From positions 5,495,598 through 5,559,597 of the forward strand of contig BCIA01000003.1 of the NCBI GenBank assembly GCA_001599815.1: a stretch of 64,000 bases of DNA, given 5' to 3'. Position 1 is the stretch's first letter. Every line of letters begins with the position of its first letter. Of the stretch, positions 52,274-63,425 are shown in pieces. The stretch is from Furcasterigmium furcatum. Lineage: Eukaryota; Ascomycota; Sordariomycetes; Glomerellales; Plectosphaerellaceae. The position numbers and the translations under genes were made by a program. Under the pieces are notes generated by a model, which worked only from the letters and a program-made list of their open reading frames with translations, searched no databases and was not told the DNA's origin.

Positions 52274-53326
52274 GAAGGAACTCAAGGGAGTCGGGACAAA
52301 GGGCGATGGGAACGAGCGATTACAGGAAGGCTTTGGAAAGAAGGTGTACTCGTATCAGAAGGATGTCGTAGCAGACCATCCTCTTACCAAATGCAATGAT
52401 TTTCGTATTTGAATTCAGTGGCTGGCAAGGGGCTTCTTCCATGGCTAAAATCCTAGATGTGCGAGTTAGTGATAACAACACCTCCGAAAGCCCGCTGGGG
52501 CCAGTAATACTCTTTAGTAAGGTACCTTACTTTGAATATATTAACAATATCCCGCACATCTCGAGTTCATACCCCTCTTACCCGTCCTCGCCATCTCCAG
52601 GCACCTCTATTATTAACATCTAAGGGCTAAATCATATCGCCCATCCGACATTAATACATCACTTATCCTATAGAAATACCGTTAGTATTATAAAGCATTT
52701 TTAAGAAATAAGCTATTAGGTATAACCTACCTTACTAGCGTAAGGAAGTAAGCTCTCGCAAGCTAATCATCGGCAGGACCGCTACTGGGTGGGCGACAAG
52801 ATAAATAAGTTTTCGGTGAAGAATATCCAGGATACCATCGCTGCCAAGCTCCGGGAGGTGGCTACCGCCAAGGCATAACGGAGTGTATACAGACAGGAGA
52901 GGCATGACTCACGCATGCCAGAAGGGGTGCACCTGCTCCAGCTCAAGTGCAGGTCGTCGAGAACCAAGCAAACCCAAGACTTTGGAAGATCCTACCTCTC
53001 CGTTCTCTACCCTGAGGGCGGCTCGTCCAGCATGGCAGTTAGTGGCCCTTAGGATACTGATGTTCTTGCAAGATTGAGGATCCCAATCTCGTCCGGCGTT
53101 GCAATAACGGTGAGGAGCGGTGTCTCCCTCAGAGTAGGCATGTTTGGCTGCAAGCCGAAGAGCTTGCTGTAGCAATTGTAGACAGGATTTGAATCAGTGG
53201 TGTATGCCAAACCTCCAAGCTGCAATTTCTTTAGCGGTGGATGAGACCGGAGGATATCCGGCGGGTTCCGACAGGATCCCTACTGATCTCCCCGTGAGCT
53301 ATTCGCATACATCGTCAATGCTGGCC
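52274..53326. other. AT-rich, gene-free border with a palindrome
   Basis: About 52490-52760 is much richer in A and T, with many TA dinucleotides, than the surrounding DNA. AGTAAGGTACCTTACT (52516-52531) is a perfect 16-bp palindrome. The plus strand at about 52768-52878 reads HRQDRYWVGDKINKFSVKNI and then TAA, a possible orphan coding fragment. No intact gene is supported. Confidence 0.45.
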
Positions 53327-56300
53327 TCAAGGGCGGACCCGGGACAGCCTTTTCTTGAAGGTCTGCATGAACTTTACTTTCGATGGCCTCACCCATCCCT
53401 CTTGGGACCATTCCTCCAGCTGCTCTGGTGAGAGAAATTCCTCGGCAAAATGCCAGTCTATCGGCTTCTTGATCATCCTAGGACGGCCGCCTGCCGCAAC
53501 CAGAACTTTGGCTTTCTCAGCAATGAAGTCCTGGTCATAGAAGCTCGCAAGGGCCCAATCCAGCGGGGTACAGCCACTGCTATCCAAAGCGTTGGGGTTG
53601 AAGCCACGGGCTAACAAACAGCCGGTCAAGTTCGGAAGAGCAATGTGAAGGAGGGTAAAGCCAGAACAGGCCGATCTCTTGTACCCCGCAACAAACCCAT
53701 AAGTCCATGTCGTCGTGGCCCTGTTCATTTGGAGGGTCTGCGCAGCGTTCCACCCTCCCTTGATGAGACCCAGGGCTAAGTCGAGCTCTCGCCATCCGAT
53801 GCTCGTGACATGTAACTCGGATACCTTCCTCGGTATGTCTTGCCAAAACAAGGCCCAGAGTTCGCCGATGTCTTCATGGACCGGAAACCCATTCTGTAGC
53901 AGGCAGGCAACGGTTTCAGCCTGCTTATCGCTGCGTCCTCGGAGGACGCATTCCAGAAGCTTTGCATGAGGTTCCGGAAATCCAGAGGGGCTCTTCCTCG
54001 TGGCGTCGTTAATAAAAAGCTGCAGCCCTACTAAGGCAGCGAAGCCGAGCAGGGTCCTGGAAATATCGGGAAGTTCCAGGGCCTCGACAGCTGCCCGGAA
54101 CGCCTCAGCCGGCATACTCTCAACAAAGGTAAACAGGCTTCTTCCAGTCGTGGCCTCTGCGCATAAAATATGATACCAAGGGTGGATCCAGTATCGCCAT
54201 GGAGGGTTTTTTAGCAAGTGAATCTTTGCCAGAAAGGTGTGCCCATTGTCACGCGTTATCTTTGCGTCGAGATCGCCGAGTACACGTTCTTTGAATTTGT
54301 CGCTCTGTACAAACTGATGCACTGTCTGATGCATGAGCTGGACATAGCCCAGAGGGTGTGAATGAATGATCTCGGCGAGGCCGCCGCTCCAGTTGGCAAT
54401 GGAGGCATTGAAGCTGGTTTCTTGAAGGCTTTGAAGCCTCTTGCGGGCTTGCTCATATGTTCGACAGTCGGATACGAGGACGGCTGGGACGATGAAGTGT
54501 GCGCCGCGCTGGTCATAGTCAGCTCGAATGAGTATGTCCAGTAAGGCATACGTCCGCCACCTCAGCGCGCGCGGAATTCGGTTGATGATGAAGATGTAGA
54601 AGTCGTCCAGCTCTGTCGGTAAGGACCGTATTGTCTCCTGCATGTCTGCCAGCGATAACGGATGCTGCCGAGATTGTTGTTGGACCAGCTGGGCTAAGAC
54701 CAGCTTGACCCAGAGAAAGACTCCCTCGGCTCGAGCGATGATGTCCAGCACTAGTTCCTCGACATGTACAATATCATGTGCAATCTCATACCCCTCATGA
54801 GAAAGCGAATGTATGCAGTAGTCTCGGATATCGCTCTCGGTATGGTCTTGGATCTTGAACCCCCGACAATCGCTAAAATTGGTGATGAAGATGTCCCAGG
54901 GCCGGCTGGCGAAGCACAGCTTCACGCGCGTCAACGACGCTGGTCGGAGGTTGACGAGACGCTTCAAAAAGCTGCATATGAAGCTATGGTGGCCGTCAAA
55001 TTCGTCTAATGCGTCGAAGAACAGGCACAGGTCGATCTTGGACACGTTTTGTTCAAGAAGTGCCATGAGACACTGCTCTAGCCCTGAAATGGTCCAGATT
55101 CGCGCCTCGTTGTCCTTCTTGTTCGGTAGGATGGGTTCAAGTGTCGAAAACAGGGATGGGACATTCTCGAGGATCTGTTTAAGAAGGCTTCGCAAGACGC
55201 CCTCGAACGACTTCTGCAAGGCGGAACCACGGAAGTGGAAGAAGAATGAAGCGGTGATCTCCTGAGCGCCGTGCTGGAAGTCATGAATCAAATCCCACGT
55301 TTTGCGGTTTCGGGCGATGAACTTCATGAGGGTTGATTTTCCAGAGCCAGGCTTCCCGCTGATCCAGAAGATCCCGGTGCCGTGTTGAAGCCATGTGGTG
55401 AATTCCTGAAGCTCAAACACCCAGTCGAGGGTTGACTCGAATCGATCCTCGATTCCGGTGACTCTTGCATCCAGATCTGGTGCACCCAAGGAACGAATGA
55501 CATCTTGGACCATGTATGTCAGTACATGATGTGAAACAAAGTAGCAAATGTCCACCTACCCTTGAATTCCTTTTCTGGGTCGGCGGGCGTGTTGAACTCT
55601 GCGCGTGACGGCGGAGCCATCGAGCTCAGCTGGGGACTGGCGGGACCATCGTGGGGGGACCCTTGGGGAAGCAACATCATGTTGAGTTTAGATAAGACGG
55701 TTCTGAGGCTATCATCACCTCTGGTAAACTTGACAAGGTCGGAATGGTTTCTGTTTATGGGGAATGTTGACTGGGGGTCGTCAACGATGTGGCGATATGT
55801 TGCTGAGTGACGATCCACCCAGATTTGATGGCTACCATTGCGTGTCCATCGCCCAGTAGAGTCTCTCTGCGGAAAAGAGTAAGTACTATGCGCGGTTCGG
55901 TCAAAGACGAAGGCGGCCTACCTCGAGGGTTGGAGATGACCGAGTCTCATATCCCCAGACCACCCGCAGCTGACGGAGCTTCGAGACGCCAGAGTAGGAC
56001 TGGGCAAGGCGACGAAGGTAATTCGATTCACGGGACAGATCCTGAATAAGCACCTCATTCAACTGGTCTTGTGTCATCGTTTGAAGAGTCGATTGCTCCA
56101 TGCCCAGAGTCGGAACGCCGAAGAGGATTGCCCCTCGAACTCTATCGAGGATGGATACGACAGTGTTGTCCCGGGAGCCGGCAATCTGGAGGAGAGCTTC
56201 CATAAGCACAATACCCCCGAGACTATGGGCGAGGAAGGCAAGCGGCGCGGCTGCGTCCCGATGCCAGCCGGTAGCACGAAGCTGCTCGAAGAAGCCGCGT

Positions 56301-56898
56301 GCGATGTCGCGGATGGATTGAAAGGAGTCGCTGTCGACTAGGGACGTGTCATAGCCGTACAGAATTGCCCGAGCCCCGGAAACGCTGCCTGGGATCTCAT
56401 CGCGAATCCACATGTATGACTTGTCTGGGCCATGTGGCTGCCACGACCCAAAGGGATGGCTACCCAGCCCCGAGATTGCGATGATACTGCCGCTGAACTT
56501 CAGCATGAATAGGTAGATAACATGCGCACGGAATGTACCTACTCCAGGGCATGGAGATCCTCGTCTACGTCGTTGAGAGGCGTCAGGCCCAAGAAATGCG
56601 TGTCCAGAATGAGGACGCCTTCGTTGGAACCTCCCAGCGCTGCATGCCACTCCCCAGGCCGCACCGTGGGACCGAGAGACCGAGGAGCGACATTGAGCTG
56701 CATGGTAGACACTCGGGAGGGGCTTCTCTCCCAGTAGTCCAGCGTTGTCGCGAGGGACAGAATGATGACATCGCTGGGTGCCGACAGGCCGAGAGCCTGA
56801 CTGACGAGGCTGGCGGCGTCTGCGCGACTTTTCACATCGTTGGGGAGTCCGCGCACGCGAAAGACCTTCTTGCTGATGCCTGAATCCTCGGTATTCAT
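53327..56898 (-). CDS. NLR-type receptor: SesB-like hydrolase, NACHT, C-terminal ankyrin-like repeats
   Basis: Four exons, 1136 residues. Introns are 56493-56542, 55867-55921 and 55504-55559, all GT-AG and frame-preserving. Residues 1-118 are an unassigned N-terminal segment. An alpha/beta-hydrolase of the SesB type follows (IIAISGLGSHPFGSW, nucleophile elbow LAHSLGGIVLMEAL at about 210). The NACHT region has Walker A GKPGSGKST (461-469) and Walker B LCLFFDALDEFD (about 570-581), then a long helical region. The C-terminus has two ankyrin-like repeats (SGFTLLHIALPN, SSGCTPLDWALASF). This architecture matches fungal NLRs that govern non-self recognition and programmed cell death. The N-terminal effector would be triggered by NACHT oligomerisation. 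The repeats are few, and no WD or TPR motif is seen. Confidence 0.87.
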
Positions 56899-57955
56899 GG
56901 AGTCACGCCGTTGGCCTCCAGGTCTTCTCGTAAGGGGCGCCGTCTTTTGCGTGTAGCCTGTGGTTGAGGAGTGAAGGAGAGGAGGAACATGCTTCATCAG
57001 TCACCAATCCCCTGTTCTCTATCACTCTGTGGGGCGTGGCCAATAACGGGCGGAGTGCCAAGTTCCCAGGAGTGCAATGGTGAAGGTGCTGGATATCCAA
57101 GTAGGAACCAGTCGTGTCCCAGCTCTAACGTATACTCCAAAGGTAGGGCAATATTTGAACTCTGGCCTTCTACCAGCTGCTTGGGCCGCACTGCTCCTTT
57201 CATACTATACATACCTACTACAAGTAACCTGTTGGTGTGATACGTACCCTGACCAGGAGCCGAGTGAGAGAATTCTGGCGCCTTGGAGTGAGGGCATCGC
57301 GCATCCCATCCCGAGAAGCAAGCTCCAGCGCGTGGAGCACGAAACACTCACCACGTCCAAGAAACTGACGAGAGTGCTGCTCGATGGCAAGACCAGGAGC
57401 TAACCCGATGAAGGAACGGATTTCTTGCTCTTGGGAAATCTTGCATGAGGGCAGGGCTCATCCCTGCTCGACAGGGCAAGAGAGAGCTTGGCCACATTGG
57501 GCGATGCCAATTTCCCTCCTGTCATGCTTGGCCGGCGGGCCGCGTAGGCAAAAAGAACCCTTCGATTCATGGACCCTTCCAGCTGTCACTTGGCAATAAA
57601 TAGAAACCTGCCACAGGTGCGACCGGTATGAGCAGTCGGAGGGCATCATTTGATCGCCAACGGGTTGCATGTGGTCGTATGACTAGTGCACGACGGACGG
57701 GAGGGCGGGCTGGCGCTGGGACAGACCGCGTGGCTGGGCTGGGCAGGCACGTGCGGGGAGACAAGACACGGTGACAGACAGTAGTACGGATACGGACGAC
57801 GATCAGCGGTGGGTGGCCCAGGGTTTTCTTCGAGGGAGGGACGGCGGGAGGGAGGTTGGAGATGTGTAAGACGGCCGGTTCCATCTCACAAGATTAGCAG
57901 TGAGACCATCGATAAATCCGCATTGCTTGATGATTTCAAAGACCCGTGACGTCAA

Positions 57956-57992
<37 letters not shown>

Positions 57993-59365
57993 CCTGTCAG
58001 TCGGACATTCAGAGGCCGGGGATGCCTCCAACCGGTCGATGGTCGTGAAACTCATGATACATTGGGCTGCGACACTGCAGCAGAGGAGCGACGAGTGACG
58101 AGGAAGAAGGCGTACGACTAAAAAAGAGAGTTAGGGTTAGAGTTTGCGGGAACGAGCAACGCCTGCTGTCTCGAACGAGGCGATTAGCAGCCAGCAGCAG
58201 TGGAGGTTGGACAATCCATCGGGATAGGTGGAACTTCGTCCTCGTCAAGTATAGCAATTAAGTACTTTCTGATATTAATACATAAACGTTTCTCTCTATT
58301 CCTTCGAATCATTAATTACCCAGGTCCAAGTACAATGGGTAATTGATCAAGGACTTGCAAGAAGCCAAGATGCAAAAAATGGTCGGTCCAATGCCAAGAC
58401 AGAAAACCATGGACATTCGGATGCCAGCGGCGGCGCCAGCAGGGAATGGGAGGCCCAAGCCAATCTGACCACATCTCCGGGGATCCGTCAGCCGGCTGGC
58501 GCCCACCCGCACCGCAGCAGCGCAGGGGTTGGCGCCGTCCGATGGAATGCAGCGCCCAGCCCCAACACGGGCGTCATTTCCTGCTCGCGCCATCTGACTC
58601 GCTCGCCATCCATAGTTTAGGCTCCTGTACCCACAGTCTGTCCGCCGTACCCGTCGTCTTCCCCTTCATTTTGGCGTGGTCGGGTCACTTGGTCGCTACT
58701 TTCCTCCTCCCATCATCACCGCTGCACCTCCACACGCGCTGATCGACTGCGCTCCTCCAGGCCTCCGACGACGACGACACTCACGCTCGCTTCTCTTGTC
58801 GAAGGAAGTGGCCGGATCGCCAGCACGAGGATAGACAACCAGTCCCGGGACACCCGAATCGTCGCTCGCTCGCTCTCACCCAACCCGCCTACCTCCTGTT
58901 CACCGTTCCGTCCAGACCCGAATCACACCAAAACCCCTGAACAGACAGACAGGACCCCCGACGACATTTGAACATCAGAATTTGCACGACTATCTCCTCG
59001 AGATATCCCGCCCCTCGAAAACCCGCCCGCTTGGATTCCTGTCCGTCTTGGTGCCACTCCGCCTCTCGCCAGCACCAGCCAAGACCCGTCTCCTCATTCC
59101 TCAACGTCACCATCCCACAACATCCCTCCCGAAGCGTGGCACGATCCAGGCTTCCCGACCCGCGTCTCGCGTCTCGCGCAACCCAGAAGAGCCCCTTTCA
59201 CGACATTGCCCGGTGCCTCGACTCCTTCGTGGTGCAACCTCACGATACCTCAGCCCTAGGCTCGCCGTCACGTTCTCTTCCTCACTGCCTCGGTGAAGGA
59301 GTGCCCTGCTGTTGACAAGCCTCTCTCATTGGACATTCCCACCTACACCCTTCAATACCGTCAAA
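56899..59365. other. 2.5-kb gene-free interval
   Basis: Upstream regions of the NLR gene and the CFEM-like gene. The last several hundred bases before 59366 are a CT/CA-rich leader with many CCTC runs. It contains the CT microsatellite at 57958-57990. Open frames here are low-complexity or antisense. Confidence 0.45.
57958..57990 (+). repeat. CT dinucleotide microsatellite
   Basis: Uninterrupted CT repeat of 33 nt in intergenic DNA. Confidence 0.95.
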
Positions 59366-60150
59366 ATGGCCGCCCAACAACCCCCTCCTCCGGCGACCAC
59401 GATCATGCCCTTCGACAGCCTTCCGGCCTGTGCGAGGCAATGTGGTATTCTCTATGATGCGAACGGTGGATGTGTGCCTCCTGCTGTGGGCTCCGTCGAC
59501 AACAACTGTTTCTGCGGGTTCGGGGGTTTGTCTCCCTGGCACCAGGGCCCTTCCAATATCTGCCCGGACGCCAACTGCGCCCAAGCCGACCTGGCCAGCG
59601 TTCAATCTTGGTTCACCAGCTACTGCTCTTCTGCGACGGGTGGTGGCAATAACGCCGACGACAACAACGGCGGCCTGCAGACGTCGACGACGACATCGGG
59701 CGACGGCTCTAGTCCTACCGGCTCGCGGAGCTCGAGCGATAACCAGGGACCGGGTGGTGACTGGTGAGTACACCATGCGTCTGAGAACATGCTGTTGACG
59801 CCCTCGGCTAACCAAATGATAGGATCTCGAACCACTGGCGGTGGGTCATCGGAATTGTTGTCCTCGTCGTCGCCATTGCCGGCATTTGGATCGGCGCCTG
59901 CATCTGGCGCCGTCGCTACCTCAAGCGCAAGGAGCGCGCGCATCACTTCGACAAGCACAGCTCACAGTCGGCCTTCCCTGCGCCTGGCGGCTCAACTGTC
60001 CATGTCGGCGCGCCCGGCACTGGTGCGCCCCCGCACGGTGGCAGCAGCGGCGAGGTGTCCGGCCCCGGCATGTTCATGCCCAGCTCGCAAAGCGCCTTCG
60101 ATGAGGAGAAGCCCAAGAGGAAGAAGTGGACTGTCAGGGATCGGACGTAG
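59366..60150 (+). CDS. CFEM-like single-pass membrane protein
   Basis: Two exons, 241 residues. The intron is 59764-59822 (GTGAGT...GATAG). Residues of about 15-90 hold a cysteine-rich module with eight Cys in CFEM-like order: LPACARQCGILYD, GGCVPP, NNCFCGFGG, NICPDANCAQADL and WFTSYC. An Asn/Ser/Thr/Gly-rich stalk follows. A single membrane helix (WRWVIGIVVLVVAIAGIWIGACIW) and a basic stop-transfer RRRYLKRKER come next, then a Gly/Pro-rich cytosolic tail ending in KRKKWTVRDRT. No N-terminal signal peptide is obvious, so the helix may act as a signal anchor or the CFEM assignment may be a look-alike. CFEM proteins bind haem or act in adhesion and signalling; this one is probably a cell-surface protein of unknown role. 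Confidence 0.78.
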
Positions 60151-61600
60151 CGTGTCAGGTGCCTGAGCTTCCCGATCTCAGCCTAGAACTCAACAAATCA
60201 TCAAAAAAGCAAAAACGACAGGAAACAAATAACCAAACAAGCCACGAGACCTCACGAGGAAACGGCGTTCATCGGCACGGGGGGAAGACACAGACATGGG
60301 TGGACATCTCCTTGGACCATATACGCTATTTAACACTACAAACGTCACCCAACGGCCGTCGACATCTCTTCAGCATTTCTACCACCTCACCTCATCTCCG
60401 CCCTTCGATAGTCTCGACTGGTTGGACAATCGGCCGACACGCTGGCCCCCATTCTCTCTTGTCTTTCTACGATTCGCAAAAATACAGGACGGCGCACCGG
60501 TACATGCTCATTTTCGGGGGGTGATCAAGCTTGGAGGCCCCTTCTTACTCGGGACGCACACCTTTGTGGGTTGCGTACCCCATCTTCTTTCCCGACCACT
60601 GTCTCTCTCCTGGGTGAGATGTACATGTCTGGCTCTTGGCTGCGTGCTTGGAAACCGGCTCACAACGCTGTCGTATTTTTATCAAACATGTTCGATATGT
60701 GCTCGGCTCTGTCTGATGGTGACTTCATGTGAATGTTGTGCCTCCGTGAGATGGTGGTTTGGTCTCTGGACCTGTCCCACCGAGACGGGTGTCTAAAGAC
60801 GCCGTACTTTCTCTGGTGTAGCCATGGTCTATGTCTCATCGTGTATGGTCTGAAACGGAGTGATGGCCGCGACCTGCTCCTTCCTTGCCTACGTCTTCCA
60901 CATCTTCCCTATGGCCTCGTATAACTTCGGTTGGGCAGGATTTCTGCCGGCTCGCTTAAACAAGTCGTCTACCCTGAGAAAGAGGGAGGCTGTGCATTCG
61001 AATGCCAAGTCTCTGAAGAGATTCTCGGGCTTAGCTCCTTCACGATTCCCCCCGTCGCCGGAGCCTTAAGTTCCATCTGATGTTAGAGTTGAGACGATGG
61101 CCGAGACTGCCAAGAGTAAGACTTCAGATGGGAAAGGTCCGAAGCGGGCGGAGCGGAGGATAATACGGGACAAACAACTCCGATAGAATATGAGAAATTT
61201 TCGCATGTTGAAAACAGAGTAGTAATTACCTTGGGCTTCCTGACAATTTCCGTTCCGTGTTGCGGAGTTGCGGAGTGCTGTCGATGCTTGGCTCCGGTCT
61301 TAGACGGTCAGACCGACACTCACCGAGGCCGAAACCCTCCGACCACCAAAGGCTGCCGGCCATCGCCACGCATCGCTGTATTCGTCAGCTAGTGCCCGAG
61401 ACTGAAGTATAACCTCCGTTTCTTCCGTTTGATTACCATCCGCCGTCAAGCCTCTTTCAAGAAAGCCATTCAGCATCAAAAACCTGAGAAGAGACAGCGA
61501 TTTGAATCATTCAGACTCCTTGTACATGATTGGCGAGGTCGCGGGGTCTCGACACCACCTAACTACACTGCAAACGCGCATCGCATCACAACGCCCCGAT
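60151..61600. other. gene-free interval
   Basis: About 1.45 kb. The first half is probably the 3' untranslated region of the CFEM-like gene; the second holds the next promoter. ORFs here show no domain features. Confidence 0.45.
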
Positions 61601-62824
61601 ATGGCGTCAACAGCCCCGGAGGTCACTCCGGCCCAGGAGTCCAGTCTGCTCCTCTCCGCATGCCGCGATGTATCGGCCGAGCCGGAGCAGACATATCCGC
61701 CCATGAGCTCGATCCCGCGCACACCGGAGGACCGCCTCCACGCACCACCGACGACCGTCAAGTCCGTCCTCTACCTCGCATACGGCTCGAATCTCTGCGC
61801 GGAGACATTCCTCGGCGTCCGGGGCATCCGGCCCATCTCGCGCGTCCCCGTATCGGCACCGACGCTGGACCTCACATTCGACCTGGCCGGCTTCCCGTAT
61901 CTCGAGCCCTGCTTCGCCAACTCCGCGCCGCGAAAGATCCCCAAGCTCCCCGACCCGACAAACCCGCCGAAGCCTCCCAAGGTGCCGCCCTTCGAGCCCC
62001 CGACACACACAGGAGAACATGGAGAAGACGAGGGCGTCGGAAGCCAGGATGCCAAGTGGACAAAGGGCCTCATCGGGGTGGTCTACGAGGTGACGCCCAA
62101 GGACTACGCCACCATTCTCGCCACAGAGGGAGGCGGCTCGAGCTACGCCGACATTCTGGTCCCATGCTTCCCGCTGCCGCCGCGCATGTCGGTCCCAGAG
62201 AAACCTCCCATCGACCTCCCCAAGCCCTTCTTCGCGCACACGCTCTTCGCGCCGTCCATCCCCGGCCAGCTCCCGCCCAAGCTCGACGAGCTGGACGACC
62301 CCCCGGCCCAGCCGGAGCTGCCGCGGAAGTGGTACCAGCGCTTCCTCCTGCCCCCGCGCCGCGAGCCGCCGGGCTACGCCCAGGCGTCGGAGCGGTACCT
62401 GACGCTCATCCGCGAGGGGGCCCGCGAGAACGAGCTGCCGGAGGACTACCAGGCGTACCTCGCGCGTCTGCAGCCGTACACCGCCACGACGTGCCGGCAG
62501 CAGATCGGCCGGCTGTTCTTCCTCGTGCCGTTCCTCATCGTCCGGTTCTGCGCGGGCCTGCTCTCGGGCGGCAAGGGCCCGAGCAACCCGAGCAAGGACG
62601 GGACGCTCCCGCCCTGGGTCGCGGCGCTGATCGTCATTCACTTCAACATCGTGTGGATGGCGTATGATTTCATCATGAAGCCTCTGTTCGGCGATGGGGA
62701 GCATACGCTGGAAACCGGGAAGGAGAGGCGGGTTTCGAAGAACGGATGGCTCGGGATGCGCTGCTCTGACGAGGAGAAACGGGGGCTTCTGGCCACTGAT
62801 GACGAGGACGAAGATGAAGAGTAG
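61601..62824 (+). CDS. gamma-glutamylcyclotransferase-fold protein with C-terminal membrane segments
   Basis: Single exon, 407 residues from the ATG at 61601; the frame extends 33 codons upstream to another ATG. The GGCT fold starts at about residue 50 with YLAYGSNLCAETF, the substrate-loop motif YGSN of this family. KWTKGLIGVVYEVTPKDYATI continues the fold, with a Pro-rich insertion (KLPDPTNPPKPPKVPPFEPP) in between. Two hydrophobic segments lie near the C-terminus: GRLFFLVPFLIVRFCAGLL and WVAALIVIHFNIVWMAYDFI, followed by an acidic tail. Most GGCTs release 5-oxoproline from gamma-glutamyl compounds and are soluble. This fungal form looks membrane-anchored. Catalytic Glu cannot be placed with certainty, so activity is uncertain. 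Confidence 0.78.
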   Translation: MASTAPEVTPAQESSLLLSACRDVSAEPEQTYPPMSSIPRTPEDRLHAPPTTVKSVLYLAYGSNLCAETFLGVRGIRPISRVPVSAPTLDLTFDLAGFPYLEPCFANSAPRKIPKLPDPTNPPKPPKVPPFEPPTHTGEHGEDEGVGSQDAKWTKGLIGVVYEVTPKDYATILATEGGGSSYADILVPCFPLPPRMSVPEKPPIDLPKPFFAHTLFAPSIPGQLPPKLDELDDPPAQPELPRKWYQRFLLPPRREPPGYAQASERYLTLIREGARENELPEDYQAYLARLQPYTATTCRQQIGRLFFLVPFLIVRFCAGLLSGGKGPSNPSKDGTLPPWVAALIVIHFNIVWMAYDFIMKPLFGDGEHTLETGKERRVSKNGWLGMRCSDEEKRGLLATDDEDEDEE

Positions 62825-63425
62825 ACCTGTCGGGCCCTTGCTGTGCGCACGATGTAGGTATCCTTGGGTCGTAATTTGATCATGAAGCGTCTGGTTGTCC
62901 GTCTATTATTCATTTGATCTCCTTAGCAGGCAATACATCTCTGTACTAGGAACCAGCCTCTTCGCGAAACTTCCGGGTCCTTGTGGTTCATCAATCATTC
63001 AGCAATTGGCCGTTTGAGGGAGGAGCCATTGTCGCTCCTTCCCTCCATGTCGCTTCTGGACGAGATAGTGCTTGAAAGGCAGGAGGTGGATGGGGACTGC
63101 CCACCCTCAACCGATGTTCAAGGAAGGCACGTCGGGTAGCTCCTGCCTTCCACCCGCCCCCTTTCCTCGGGCTTCTCTTCGACAAGACTCGCCTTTCATC
63201 CTTCTTGTCTTGGAGCTGCCTGGTCTTCATCGAAATCGGGGCTCACTCACCAACCCGAACATTGCCGCCTGTCCCTTGTTGAAATCTTACATGCTCGCAG
63301 GAGCACAACTCTTCTGTCTTTCATCCTTCTCACCCGCGGCTCACGCCTCCCCCCTCCCCCCCTCGCCGTCTACCTCACCTGACACGTCAACCTTGCGCCT
63401 CTGTTTCGCCGCTGGATCCTTCACG
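62825..63425. other. intergenic with promoter of the last gene
   Basis: About 600 bp with a CT/CC-rich leader immediately before the ATG at 63426. No other gene is supported. Confidence 0.4.

Noticed and set aside
61429..62667. 412-codon plus-strand frame overlapping the cyclotransferase-like gene
   Set aside because: Out of frame with the YGSN-containing protein; Arg/Pro/Ala-rich shadow.
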